64,000 bases of DNA, taken from assembly GCF_015326965.1 (NCBI RefSeq), contig NZ_CP017659.1, positions 5,212,001 through 5,276,000 on the forward strand, written 5' to 3'. Origin of the DNA: Paenibacillus sp. JZ16. GTDB lineage: Bacteria > Bacillota > Bacilli > Paenibacillales > Paenibacillaceae. Positions 26,004 to 34,420 of this stretch are shown here, piece by piece. A model generated the notes under the pieces. The model ran no database searches, was not told the origin of the DNA, and saw only the letters and a program-made list of their open reading frames with translations. Every line of letters begins with the position of its first letter. The first letter of the stretch is position 1. Made by a program: the position numbers and the translations under genes.

Positions 26004-26534
26004 ATGACTAAATTTACTAAGGATAGCAAATTGGCATTAATTCAAGGGTATGATTCTGTTCTTTTATCTCAGACCGAATACGCAAATCAAATGGGCGTTA
26101 CCAAGTCTCAATTCCAATATTGGTTGAAGCTCTATGAGATGCATGGTGAGACTGCCTTTACTAACGGCTATACAAATTATCCGGCAAGCTTTAAACTGGA
26201 CGTACTCAATCATATGGCTCAATCAGACGCTTCTCTCATGGATACCGCTGCTTTGTTTAAACTCCCGGACTTCTCCATGTTGTATTCCTGGCAGAGAAAG
26301 ATGGAGACAGGCGGTTTAGAAGCCCTTGAGCCAAAAAAGAAGGGGCGTCCATCCATGAAGAAAAATCCCAATTCGTCTACCAAACGATCCGTAGTTGAAG
26401 GGTCTGTTGAAGCACTCGAAGAACGTATCAAACAGCTTGAAATGGAAAATGAGTATCTAAAAAAGTTGAATGCCTTAGTTCGAAACAAGGAAAAATCACC
26501 AAACAAGACAAAGCACAAGCCGTCTGGCAACTAA
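26004..26534 (+). CDS. IS3-family transposase OrfA (helix-turn-helix)
   Basis: DNA-binding subunit of 176 residues. Two helix-turn-helix parts (about 15-55, TEYANQMGVTKSQFQYWLKLY, and 60-110) precede a basic linker and a C-terminal leucine-zipper coiled coil (LEERIKQLEMENEYLKKL). It binds the IS ends. The slippery heptamer near its end moves ribosomes into orfB to make the full transposase. The start ATG lies within the left 60 bp of the element. Confidence 0.9.
   Translation: MTKFTKDSKLALIQGYDSVLLSQTEYANQMGVTKSQFQYWLKLYEMHGETAFTNGYTNYPASFKLDVLNHMAQSDASLMDTAALFKLPDFSMLYSWQRKMETGGLEALEPKKKGRPSMKKNPNSSTKRSVVEGSVEALEERIKQLEMENEYLKKLNALVRNKEKSPNKTKHKPSGN
26459..26465 (+). promoter_or_regulatory. 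Programmed -1 frameshift site
   Basis: AAAAAAG is in the orfA frame as A AAA AAG, the standard IS3-family heptamer. After slipping, the frame reads on through KITKQDKAQAVWQLRHKYP into orfB without a stop. Confidence 0.8.
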
Positions 26535-26548
26535 GGCATAAATATCCG

Positions 26549-27358
26549 GTGAAGGCACTCGTACAGCTGGCTGGTATCCCGCGCAGCACCTATTACAACC
26601 TTGTAAAGCGTATGAACCAACCGGATCCGAATGCCGAGTTGGAGGCTGAAATCCAGTCCATTTACGCGGAGCATGATGGACGTTACGGATATCGCCGTAT
26701 TCGTGATGAACTGGCCGTCCGTGGATGGAAAGTTAACCACAAAAAGGTTCAGAGGCTCATGAAGAAGATGGGCCTTCAATGCCTGGTTCGCATGAAAAAG
26801 TATAAGTCATATAAAGGGACCGTCGGCAAGATTGCACCGAATCATCTGGACCGCCAGTTCACGGCTGGGGCGCCAAATGAGAAATGGGTGACGGACATTA
26901 CGGAGTTTAAGTTATTTGGAGAAAAGCTGTATCTATCGCCCATTTTGGACTTATTCAACGGGGAAATTATCACCTATACCATGGGTTCACGACCAACCTA
27001 TTCTCTGGTATCCGAGATGCTGGATGCAGGACTGAAGCGTCTGCCAGAAGAACACCAACTTCTCATTCATTCAGATCAAGGATGGCATTACCAAATGAAG
27101 CCGTATCGCCATGCGCTTAAGTCGAGTGGCATTCTCCAAAGCATGTCACGAAAAGGGAATTGTTACGACAATGCCGTCATAGAGAATTTCTTCGGCATTC
27201 TTAAGTCGGAGTTTCTGTACTACAAAGAGTTTGAAAATGTGGAACATTTTAAGGAAGAACTGAAAAAATATATTGAATACTACAATACCAAACGGTTAAA
27301 GGCAAAATTAAAAATGAGTCCGGTACAGTACCGAACTCATTTTGAGAAAGCTGCCTAA
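26549..27358 (+). CDS. IS3-family transposase OrfB (DDE catalytic part)
   Basis: Catalytic domain, 269 residues from a GTG but normally made as the OrfAB fusion. An HTH_21-like region (YYNLVKRMN to YGYRRIRDEL) precedes the rve integrase core: WVTDITEF (first Asp), IHSDQGWHYQ (second Asp) and the C-terminal ENFFGILKSEF (Glu). All three catalytic acids are present and the frame is unbroken. The frame is -1 relative to orfA. Confidence 0.92.
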   Translation: MKALVQLAGIPRSTYYNLVKRMNQPDPNAELEAEIQSIYAEHDGRYGYRRIRDELAVRGWKVNHKKVQRLMKKMGLQCLVRMKKYKSYKGTVGKIAPNHLDRQFTAGAPNEKWVTDITEFKLFGEKLYLSPILDLFNGEIITYTMGSRPTYSLVSEMLDAGLKRLPEEHQLLIHSDQGWHYQMKPYRHALKSSGILQSMSRKGNCYDNAVIENFFGILKSEFLYYKEFENVEHFKEELKKYIEYYNTKRLKAKLKMSPVQYRTHFEKAA

Positions 27359-27509
27359 TGAAATAATCGTGTCTAACTTTTGGGGGTCACATCAGTGAGG
27401 TGGCTTTTTTTCATGTCAGATATTTTGGGAAAATATTGTATCCAGAAAGGACCGGATTATTGTATGATCTTTGCTAGATATACACATTGAGTGTAGGGAG
27501 GTAAACGGG

Positions 27510-30500
27510 TTGCGATCGATTCCGTGCAGGAAGCTTGGAATATTGGCAATAGCCGCTGCCCTAGTTGGAAGCGGATTAGCGGGAACCGGGGCAATTGAGA
27601 CGGTATCCGCGGCACCCATCGTGGTTAAGGAGGGGCTTAAGAACAGCAACGGGATGCCTTTAGGTCAATCGGTTACGGTTGCAGGAGGGCCCGATCATGT
27701 CGCTGGCCTATCTTCGTCACTGGCTGCAGAAGGACTGCGGCAACCAGGGAGCGTAGCTTGGCTGCCGGATGGCTCCGTTGTTGTATCCGATACGGAGAAT
27801 CATGTCATTCGCAGGATAAAGGACGGGCAGAGCACCATTCTTGCAGGGGCATCCTTATCCTACAAGCGGGACGGCGGAGGACTCCCGATCGGCGGTCTGC
27901 TGGACGGACAGGGAGAGCGTGCTTTTTTTAACCGGCCGTCCGGGATTGCGGTGGATGGAAACGGACAATTGTACATAGCCGATTCAGGCAACCATGCGAT
28001 TCGTAAAATCGACCAAAATGGCGAAGTAACTACCATAGCGGGCAGCGGACTTATGGGTCTTAAAGACGGCAAGTCTAAAGATGCCCTGTTCCATGAGCCG
28101 CAGGATATCGCCGTTACCAAGGACGGCATTCTGTATGTGGCGGATACCTTAAACCACGTCATCCGGCGGATTTCGCCAGACGGGGAAGTGATGACGATTG
28201 GGACCCCGTCCACGCGTGCTGTGCAGATCCGGGCTGGTGTCGTCGCGTTGGCGGGAGACTATAAGAACGGTTCTCTTACGGAAGCTCGATTTAATGAGCC
28301 GGCAGGGCTAGCGCTTGATGGTAAAGACAATTTGTATGTCAGCGACTCGGGCAATCACGTGATTCGCTACATCGATTTTGGGAAGGGGACCGTATCAACG
28401 GCTGCAGGCAGCGGGCCATCATCCGGATACTACGATAAGGACGCTTTATACGGCAATCCGGGTTATCAGGATGGAGACTCGAATGGAGCACGCTTCAACT
28501 CGCCCCGGGGATTGACATGGAGTGCGGACGATGGGCTTCTCATTGCAGATTCCCGTAATCATGCGGTCCGTCAATTGAAAGGGGAGCAAGTAACCACCCT
28601 GACAGGCGGGATCGGAGGCTACGTGGATGGAATTGAAAGTGAAACCCGGTTCCATTCACCAGCCGATATTTCGGTGGCTGCGGGCGACGGGGCACTATTT
28701 ATTGCGGATCAACGCAACGGGGCTGTCCGGGTATGGTCCGGATACAAAGCTCCCGAAGCATGGCAAGCAGGAAAAGGGATCACGGCTGCTTACGGAGATC
28801 AGGTAACCGAACTGGGTGACTTGTCTGTTATACAACAGGGGCAGATGATGGTGCCCGTCAAAACGATAGGCAAGCTTCTCGGGTATCGTATGAGCTATCA
28901 TGCCAAGAATAAGGAATTAACATTGGCTCGAGGCGAAGATGTGATCACGCTGCAAGCCGAAGGTCAATATATGACCCGGAAACAGGCAGGAGAAGAGGTT
29001 ACCAGGGCAGAGGCTGGAATTAAGCCGTATATTGCGAATGACCAGATGATGGCTCCGCTTCGAACGGTGGCAGAACTGCTGGGGAAAGATGTGCAGTGGA
29101 ACGCCGGTGACAAGCTGGTTATCATCCGGGATTTGGCTGAACGAGAAATAAAGCAGGGGGACGTTAGCTTCAGCACTTCGAACGTTACGCCCCGACGCAT
29201 GCAGATCGTGGAAATCACCGGTTCGGCCAAGATCCGTTACGGCGGGTATGCGCAGGTAGATGCCTACAAGGGAATGATCCTGGGTGAAGGCGATGAAATT
29301 GTTACCGGCTCTGGCATAGGAGGCGCGAGGCTGCGGCTTGTGGATACCGACGATGTCATCACATTAGGCAATAACACGAGATTGGCTGCCGAGCAGCTTC
29401 GCAAGGTTGGCATCTCCAACGTGACTCGACTGAATTTAGAGGCCGGGCAAGCTTATTATGATGTCACCGACTTGAGCCGGTCGACGGATCGTTTCGAAGT
29501 ACGTTCCGGTTATATGACGAATAGCGTGCGAGGCACGCACTTTATAATAACCGTCAACCCCTTAACCGGAGTGACAACCGTAGCAACGGCTAGCGGGAAA
29601 GTCACGAGTACAGTGACGCCGACAGGCAAAGACGGTTCCATGCAGCCATCAGGCCCAATAACCATTAGTCCAACGCAGCAAATTTCGATAGGCGGTTCGC
29701 AAGAGGGACGGCTCCCTGTACAATTTATCGATATTGAGGATTTGATAGGGAATGCCTCGCCGGAAGTCATTGCGCAGCTAATTAAGAATCAGAACGACAT
29801 CGACCGGGAGAACGAGGAGCTCCTCAAGAAGATGCGGCAAGAGTTACAGTCAGGACAAAGCGGAAACGTCGCCCAGGACTTGAATGTTAAATCTCCGGAT
29901 GATTTGTCAAAAGTCGCAGATAATTTGGATAACCTCATCGGAAACATCGTGAAAGAAACTCTGGACAAGAAAAAAGTAAGCAAAGAGGAACTTGATAAAC
30001 TGATTAAAGAAGCAAACACGGATTCGGGCAAGAAACTTGATCTTGGCCAAGTGAAAGACTTGGATAAAACAGCTGGACTCGACCCTGGACTGGAGCAGGT
30101 GCGCTTGGAAGCACTGAAGCGCCAACAGGACGAGGAAAGAAAGAAGCTTGAGCAGCAGCAGGATCGGATGGAGCAGCTGCAGCAGCATCTCGGCGATATG
30201 CTGGCTAAGCTCGAGCAGCAGAAGAAACAGCAGGATGAAGCTAACAGGAAAGCACAGGAAGAAATGAAAAAGAAGGCCGAAGAGCAGCTTCTTCAATCCT
30301 TAAGCACAGAGGAGAAGGAACGGTTTCTCCAGGGCAAAAAAGAGGCAGAGCAGGAGAAAGGCGCTCGGCAGCCGACGCCGGTTAGTCCGGGCGGTGGCAC
30401 GGGATCAGGAGGCAGCATATCGCCGCCTGTAGCCAGTCCGCCTGTGACTGGGCCCCCAGTGACTGAGCCTCCGGTGACTGAGCCTCCGGTGACGGAACCT

Positions 30501-31370
30501 CCCAAGCCGGAGCCGCCGTTACCTGATCGATCTGTAAAGGTCATATATAGCGATGATATGAGCGGTGAACTATCGGCACGTCCAGACAATTATTTTGGAT
30601 CCATTCATTTTGAAACGCAAGGCTTTGCCGATGACCTGGAAGTTCAAGTCAGGGTGACGCTGACAAGGGATGGAAGTCCGGTTGTTGGACTCCCTGTCCG
30701 TCATGGCGAGCAGACGGTGGAATCCAATGCAGAGGGAAGCTTTCTGCTGCAGTCAGTTGAAGGTACCGGCTTTAAGTTAAGCGAGGTCGCTTCACCGGAT
30801 ACTCCGCTGGAGTTCTATGCCGAACTGCTGGATTCCGGAAGTTATACGGAGAAGATCGAACTGCTTGAGGTCAAAGAAGGCCAATTGACGGTGCTTGGAG
30901 AAAGCGTCCGTTCCATCCAGGTCAGCCCTTTCTCGCAATTCGAATTCATTGGCGAAGGCCCGTTTCCGGCAGCCATTGATATGTATTGGGGCTTTTATTC
31001 CAAAGCGTACGGACTGAGCGAGGACACCAAGATTGGTTATGAATTGACGATACTCGATGACAATGGTCAGCCGGTAAATCTGGGCGTACTCGGATTCCGG
31101 ATGAAGCCGCATGAATCCGTAACCACCTTGACGGAGCCCGGGTATGAGATCGTCGCTCCCGATAGTGAAGGGGTATACCGGGTGAATGCAGGTTTAACGG
31201 CCGGGGATATGGATTTGGAAGGGAATGGGAATGATATCCTGTTCCGCTGGCAGCAAGCTCATGTTGGAACATATACGCTTCGAATCCAGCTCGTTGATGT
31301 AAGCGGCGATGTACCCCAGTCCATTGGTGATCCTCTGGAATGGATAATTGAAGTTATACCTACAAGTTAA
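27510..31370 (+). CDS. Exported NHL-repeat / stalk domain / FecR-like protein
   Basis: Protein of 1286 residues with a signal peptide (1 to about 34, ending VSAA). In order: about six NHL repeats at 50-415 (for example LYIADSGNHAIRKI and LYVADTLNHVIRRI), predicted to make a beta-propeller; a copper-amine-oxidase-N (stalk) domain at about 427-543; a FecR-like domain to about 730 with SVRGTHF near 673; a Glu/Lys/Gln coiled coil at 760-950; a proline linker with PPVTEPPVTEPP; and a C-terminal region of about 280 residues of likely Ig-like strands. There is no anchor or sortase signal. The start is TTG with AGGGAGGT 7 nt upstream. It stands alone after the IS. The role is probably cell-surface binding or scaffolding; nothing points to an enzyme. 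Confidence 0.8.
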   Translation: MRSIPCRKLGILAIAAALVGSGLAGTGAIETVSAAPIVVKEGLKNSNGMPLGQSVTVAGGPDHVAGLSSSLAAEGLRQPGSVAWLPDGSVVVSDTENHVIRRIKDGQSTILAGASLSYKRDGGGLPIGGLLDGQGERAFFNRPSGIAVDGNGQLYIADSGNHAIRKIDQNGEVTTIAGSGLMGLKDGKSKDALFHEPQDIAVTKDGILYVADTLNHVIRRISPDGEVMTIGTPSTRAVQIRAGVVALAGDYKNGSLTEARFNEPAGLALDGKDNLYVSDSGNHVIRYIDFGKGTVSTAAGSGPSSGYYDKDALYGNPGYQDGDSNGARFNSPRGLTWSADDGLLIADSRNHAVRQLKGEQVTTLTGGIGGYVDGIESETRFHSPADISVAAGDGALFIADQRNGAVRVWSGYKAPEAWQAGKGITAAYGDQVTELGDLSVIQQGQMMVPVKTIGKLLGYRMSYHAKNKELTLARGEDVITLQAEGQYMTRKQAGEEVTRAEAGIKPYIANDQMMAPLRTVAELLGKDVQWNAGDKLVIIRDLAEREIKQGDVSFSTSNVTPRRMQIVEITGSAKIRYGGYAQVDAYKGMILGEGDEIVTGSGIGGARLRLVDTDDVITLGNNTRLAAEQLRKVGISNVTRLNLEAGQAYYDVTDLSRSTDRFEVRSGYMTNSVRGTHFIITVNPLTGVTTVATASGKVTSTVTPTGKDGSMQPSGPITISPTQQISIGGSQEGRLPVQFIDIEDLIGNASPEVIAQLIKNQNDIDRENEELLKKMRQELQSGQSGNVAQDLNVKSPDDLSKVADNLDNLIGNIVKETLDKKKVSKEELDKLIKEANTDSGKKLDLGQVKDLDKTAGLDPGLEQVRLEALKRQQDEERKKLEQQQDRMEQLQQHLGDMLAKLEQQKKQQDEANRKAQEEMKKKAEEQLLQSLSTEEKERFLQGKKEAEQEKGARQPTPVSPGGGTGSGGSISPPVASPPVTGPPVTEPPVTEPPVTEPPKPEPPLPDRSVKVIYSDDMSGELSARPDNYFGSIHFETQGFADDLEVQVRVTLTRDGSPVVGLPVRHGEQTVESNAEGSFLLQSVEGTGFKLSEVASPDTPLEFYAELLDSGSYTEKIELLEVKEGQLTVLGESVRSIQVSPFSQFEFIGEGPFPAAIDMYWGFYSKAYGLSEDTKIGYELTILDDNGQPVNLGVLGFRMKPHESVTTLTEPGYEIVAPDSEGVYRVNAGLTAGDMDLEGNGNDILFRWQQAHVGTYTLRIQLVDVSGDVPQSIGDPLEWIIEVIPTS

Positions 31371-31378
31371 TGCTCTAG

Positions 31379-31417
31379 GAAGGCTGTCCCATGAAACTTA
31401 TGGGGCGGCTTTTTTTC
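31379..31417 (+). terminator. Terminator after the NHL/FecR gene
   Basis: GGCTGTCCCAT pairs with ATGGGGCGGCT (one G-T pair) around GAAACTT, then TTTTTTT. Confidence 0.8.
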
Positions 31418-31551
31418 GTTTAATTGACCGGTAGTTTATTATTTCCGTAAATTTTCACTTTATTTTTTCATAGGGAATGCGTTATACTTCATTCATTCGG
31501 AAATATTACATTTACACGTAAGCATTCTATGGTACACGAATCATACATTTT

Positions 31552-31617
31552 CTCGTATAGGTGCAGGAATTGGCCTGCATGTCTCTACCCGATCACCGGA
31601 AATGATTGGACTACGGG
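31552..31617 (+). promoter_or_regulatory. Guanine-type purine riboswitch aptamer
   Basis: The three-way junction is complete. P1 is CTCGTA with TACGGG; P2 is TGCAGG with CCTGCA; J2/3 is GTCTCTACC; P3 is CGATCA with TGATTG around the loop CCGGAAA. J3/1 reads GGACTAC, and the C in GAC marks guanine/hypoxanthine rather than adenine specificity. It lies upstream of xpt-pbuX, the classic target, and is followed by a terminator at 31691. Confidence 0.92.
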
Positions 31618-31690
31618 TTATAGCAGCAGCGGACAAGCCAGGTCAATTCCATTTGACTTCTATGGCTCAAGGTGCGTTTTTGCTGTTTAT

Positions 31691-31743
31691 GCCCATTTGT
31701 TTCTTTCCCGGCGATTCGGTGAGAGGAGGAAGTGGGCTTTTTT
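31691..31743 (+). terminator. Riboswitch-controlled terminator in the xpt leader
   Basis: GCCCA pairs with TGGGC, with a longer pyrimidine/purine stem (TTTCTTTCC against GAGAGGAGGAAG), then TTTTTT. It lies 74 nt after the aptamer and 35 nt before xpt, so guanine binding would favour it and switch the operon off. Confidence 0.75.
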
Positions 31744-31777
31744 GCTTGGAATGTAAACAAATTTAAGGGGGAGCATC

Positions 31778-32347
31778 ATGCAATTACTGCAGAACAAGGT
31801 GAAAGAGGAAGGCATTGTATTAAGCGGACAGGTACTGAAGGTGGATTCGTTCCTGAACCACCAGATGGATCCGGTATTGATGAAAGAGGTAGGTAAGGAA
31901 TTTACACGATTGTTTAAGGAAGCGAACGTGACTCGTGTATTGACCATTGAATCCTCCGGCATCGCGCCCGGCATTATGACCGCCCTTGAGATGGAAGTGC
32001 CTCTCATCTTTGCACGGAAGCAGAAGTCGCTGACCCTCCGTGAGGATATATTTGTGGAGAAGGTGTACTCCTTCACCAAGCAGGAGACGAACGAAATTAC
32101 GGTCGCGAAGAAATTCATCAAGCCCGGCGATAAAGTGCTGATCGTGGATGACTTCCTTGCCAACGGCGAGGCGGCATTCGGGCTTGCCCGAATCGTAGAG
32201 CAGGCGGGTGCAGAGGTGGTAGGCATCGGGATCGTTATTGAAAAGGCGTTTCAACCAGGAGGACGTTTGCTGGCCGAAGCGGGTTATCGGGTAGAATCGC
32301 TCGTACGGATTGCATCACTTGAAGATGGCGTAGTGACATTCGCATAG
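31778..32347 (+). CDS. xpt: Xanthine phosphoribosyltransferase
   Basis: Purine salvage enzyme converting xanthine and PRPP to XMP, 189 residues, the normal Xpt length. Family features are [17 protein letters not shown] near the substrate site, ARKQKSLTL, and the PRPP loop [22 protein letters not shown] lies before the ATG. It is the first gene of the xpt-pbuX operon behind a guanine riboswitch and its terminator, so expression should fall when guanine is plentiful. Confidence 0.96.
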   Translation: MQLLQNKVKEEGIVLSGQVLKVDSFLNHQMDPVLMKEVGKEFTRLFKEANVTRVLTIESSGIAPGIMTALEMEVPLIFARKQKSLTLREDIFVEKVYSFTKQETNEITVAKKFIKPGDKVLIVDDFLANGEAAFGLARIVEQAGAEVVGIGIVIEKAFQPGGRLLAEAGYRVESLVRIASLEDGVVTFA

Positions 32348-32386
32348 AACGAAAGCTAACAATTTATTGGGGGGAATCAAGAAGCC

Positions 32387-33751
32387 ATGGAACAACAGAA
32401 ACAAGCGGTGCAAGAACCGATTTTCGATAAAAATCGGAGTCCGGGCAAAACCTTTTCGCTGGGTTTGCAGCATGTATTGGCAATGTACGCAGGGGCAATC
32501 ATCGTACCGCTTATCGTTGGCGGGCAGCTCGGCTTAACGACGGAGCAGCTGACGTATCTCATCGCCATCGACCTGCTGGCGTGCGGGGTCGCTACTTTGC
32601 TGCAGGTATTCGGCAACAAATACTTCGGCATCGGTCTTCCGGTCATGCTTGGCTGCGCGTTCCAGGCCGTAGGTCCGATGATCATTATCGGACAGCAGCA
32701 CGGGATGTCGGCTATTTATGGAGCGATAATCGCTTCCGGTTTATTTGTCATTCTGTTCTCCGGTTTATTCGGCAAGCTGATTAAGGTATTCCCGCCTGTC
32801 GTTACAGGGAGCGTTGTTACGATTATCGGTTTGACGCTGATCCCCGTAGCTTTAACTGACCTTGGTGGTGGGCAAAGTGCAGGGGATGAGTTTGGCAGCG
32901 CGCTTAACATTTCCCTTGGCTTCGGCGTTCTAGCCTTCATTATTATCATGAATCGTTTTGCCAAAGGCTTTTTGCGTTCGATTTCCGTTCTTTTGGGTCT
33001 CATTCTCGGCACCGTGGTAGCTGCATTCTACGGTGGAGTGGATTTAACCCCGCTGCGCGAAGCCGGCTGGTTCCGTGCTCCGCAGCCATTCTATTTTGGC
33101 ACGCCGGAGTTTAAGATCGTTCCGATCATGACGATGATTCTGGTGGCGATTGTCAGCGTTGCCGAATCGACGGGCGTGTTTATGGCGCTTGGCAAAATCG
33201 TGGATCGCGATATTACCTCCAAGGATCTGTCCCGTGGTTATCGTGCGGAAGGTCTTGCGATTGTGGTAGGCGGTATTTTCAATTCGTTCCCTTATACCAC
33301 ATACTCTCAAAACGTGGGCCTGATTCAGATGAGCCGTGTGAAGACACGCGATGTGATTGTGGTGGCTGGCGGCTTGCTAGTCTTGATCGGATTCGTTCCG
33401 AAGATTGCCGCCATGACGCAGCTTGTACCGACTTCGGTTCTCGGTGGGGCCATGGTAGCCTTGTTCGGCATGGTTGTATCTTCCGGTATTCGGATGTTAG
33501 GAGATCAAGTAGACCTTAACCGTCACGAGAACCTGTTCATTATTGCGTGTTCTGTCGGCATGGGCCTTGGTGTAACAACCGTGCCGGGTCTGTTCGCAAG
33601 TCTGCCTGACAACCTGCGCATTCTTGCCGATAACGGCATCGTGGCCGGCAGCTTGACCGCGATTGTGCTGAACCTGATCTTTAACGGCTTGAAGTATACG
33701 AAGCCCACTCATACAGAGCAAGGTGATACCGCAGAAGGGCATGCTGCATAA
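32387..33751 (+). CDS. pbuX: Xanthine permease PbuX
   Basis: Nucleobase:cation symporter-2 family transporter of 454 residues with about 12-14 membrane segments. Family motifs include VPLIVGGQLGL near the start and ESTGVFMALGKI with the NSFPYTTYSQNVGLIQMS segment lining the substrate path. It imports xanthine for Xpt. It lies 39 bp after xpt in the same riboswitch-controlled operon, and a terminator follows. Confidence 0.95.
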   Translation: MEQQKQAVQEPIFDKNRSPGKTFSLGLQHVLAMYAGAIIVPLIVGGQLGLTTEQLTYLIAIDLLACGVATLLQVFGNKYFGIGLPVMLGCAFQAVGPMIIIGQQHGMSAIYGAIIASGLFVILFSGLFGKLIKVFPPVVTGSVVTIIGLTLIPVALTDLGGGQSAGDEFGSALNISLGFGVLAFIIIMNRFAKGFLRSISVLLGLILGTVVAAFYGGVDLTPLREAGWFRAPQPFYFGTPEFKIVPIMTMILVAIVSVAESTGVFMALGKIVDRDITSKDLSRGYRAEGLAIVVGGIFNSFPYTTYSQNVGLIQMSRVKTRDVIVVAGGLLVLIGFVPKIAAMTQLVPTSVLGGAMVALFGMVVSSGIRMLGDQVDLNRHENLFIIACSVGMGLGVTTVPGLFASLPDNLRILADNGIVAGSLTAIVLNLIFNGLKYTKPTHTEQGDTAEGHAA

Positions 33752-33768
33752 CCAATGCCCACTGTAAG

Positions 33769-33792
33769 CAGCCGGACCTCCGGCTGTTTTTT
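33769..33792 (+). terminator. Terminator of xpt-pbuX
   Basis: CAGCCGG pairs with CCGGCTG around ACCT, then TTTTTT. Confidence 0.9.
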
Positions 33793-33925
33793 AGTTAAAG
33801 TAACAATCTCAGAGGCTAACCTCCTTAGATCGTAAGAAAAACTTCCTTAACTAGCGGTTTGGTTTCTGCAGACAGGACGTCGATAGACGGTTTTCCTTTG
33901 ATACTGGTCCCGTTCGTTCCAACCA

Positions 33926-33962
33926 AAAACGGCTGCCTCCATAGAATGGAGGCAGCCGTTTT
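33926..33962 (-). terminator. Terminator of the DUF4870-like gene
   Basis: AAAACGGCTGCCTCCA pairs perfectly with TGGAGGCAGCCGTTTT around a 5-nt loop. The AAAA arm gives a U-tail on the minus strand and the TTTT arm one on the plus strand, so it can act both ways. Confidence 0.85.
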
Positions 33963-33978
33963 ACGTGATGTATAAGCG

Positions 33979-34317
33979 TTAGACGCGCTGCATTTGTTTC
34001 TCTGCAATATTGCCGATCCAGGGCAGCTTGAACCATTTTCCCTGAATGGCGTTTGCCATAAGCACCAGCCACATCAAGACGCCGACCAGCGCCAGAAGGG
34101 CGGAGGCCAGAAGGCCGATGATGGGCACCGCGCTCGACAGCAGGTGAGCGACGGCGAGGATGCCGAAGGCCAGCAAGGACTGCAGCGCGTGGAATATGAC
34201 GTAGCGGCTTCTCTTTTCTAATGAAAGAAACAGAATTCCTCCGACCATGGGAAAAAAATAGCACAGCGTAGCGGCCAGATTCTCGGGAAGTCCTGTGGAC
34301 GATTTGAAAGGGGACAT
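33979..34317 (-). CDS. DUF4870-like small membrane protein
   Basis: Membrane protein of 112 residues with three hydrophobic segments (about 14-30, 45-64, 68-90). The pattern AATLCYFFPMVGGILFL, then RSRYVIFHALQSLLAFG and LMANAIQGKWFKLPWIG, matches the DUF4870/YqhA-like family of unknown function. AAGGAG 8 nt before the ATG at 34317 decides the start over a longer frame to 34359. Single gene. Confidence 0.85.
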   Translation of the reverse strand: MSPFKSSTGLPENLAATLCYFFPMVGGILFLSLEKRSRYVIFHALQSLLAFGILAVAHLLSSAVPIIGLLASALLALVGVLMWLVLMANAIQGKWFKLPWIGNIAEKQMQRV

Positions 34318-34420
34318 CTCATCAACTCCTTGTCTTAGACCGGTTCTGGGGTAGGGCAAGCTTTATTTATACCTTACCTTATGAGCCGATGGGACAAAGT
34401 ATGATGGTTAAATCCCGAAC

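Larger units (their letters stand above)
25948..27391 (+). mobile_element. IS3-family insertion sequence, IS150-like
   Basis: About 1.44 kb. The left end TGTGAACTGCACCC then GTTAGACAC, and the reverse complement of the right end TGTGACCCCC then GTTAGACAC, form imperfect inverted repeats. Two overlapping frames, orfA and orfB, are joined by a -1 frameshift at A AAA AAG. Both are intact, so the element may be active. No clear 3-4 bp target duplication is visible. The exact ends are uncertain by about 2 bp. Confidence 0.88.
25938..27410 (+). terminator. Terminator hairpin interrupted by the IS element
   Basis: AAGCCACCT (25938-25946) lies directly left of the IS, and its exact complement AGGTGGCTT (27398-27406) lies directly right, followed by a T-run. 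Without the insertion they would form a typical terminator 17 bp after the metallophosphoesterase stop. The coordinates span both arms and the insertion. Confidence 0.6.

Noticed and set aside
31529..31756. 75-codon frame before xpt
   Set aside because: It lies across the guanine riboswitch and its terminator.
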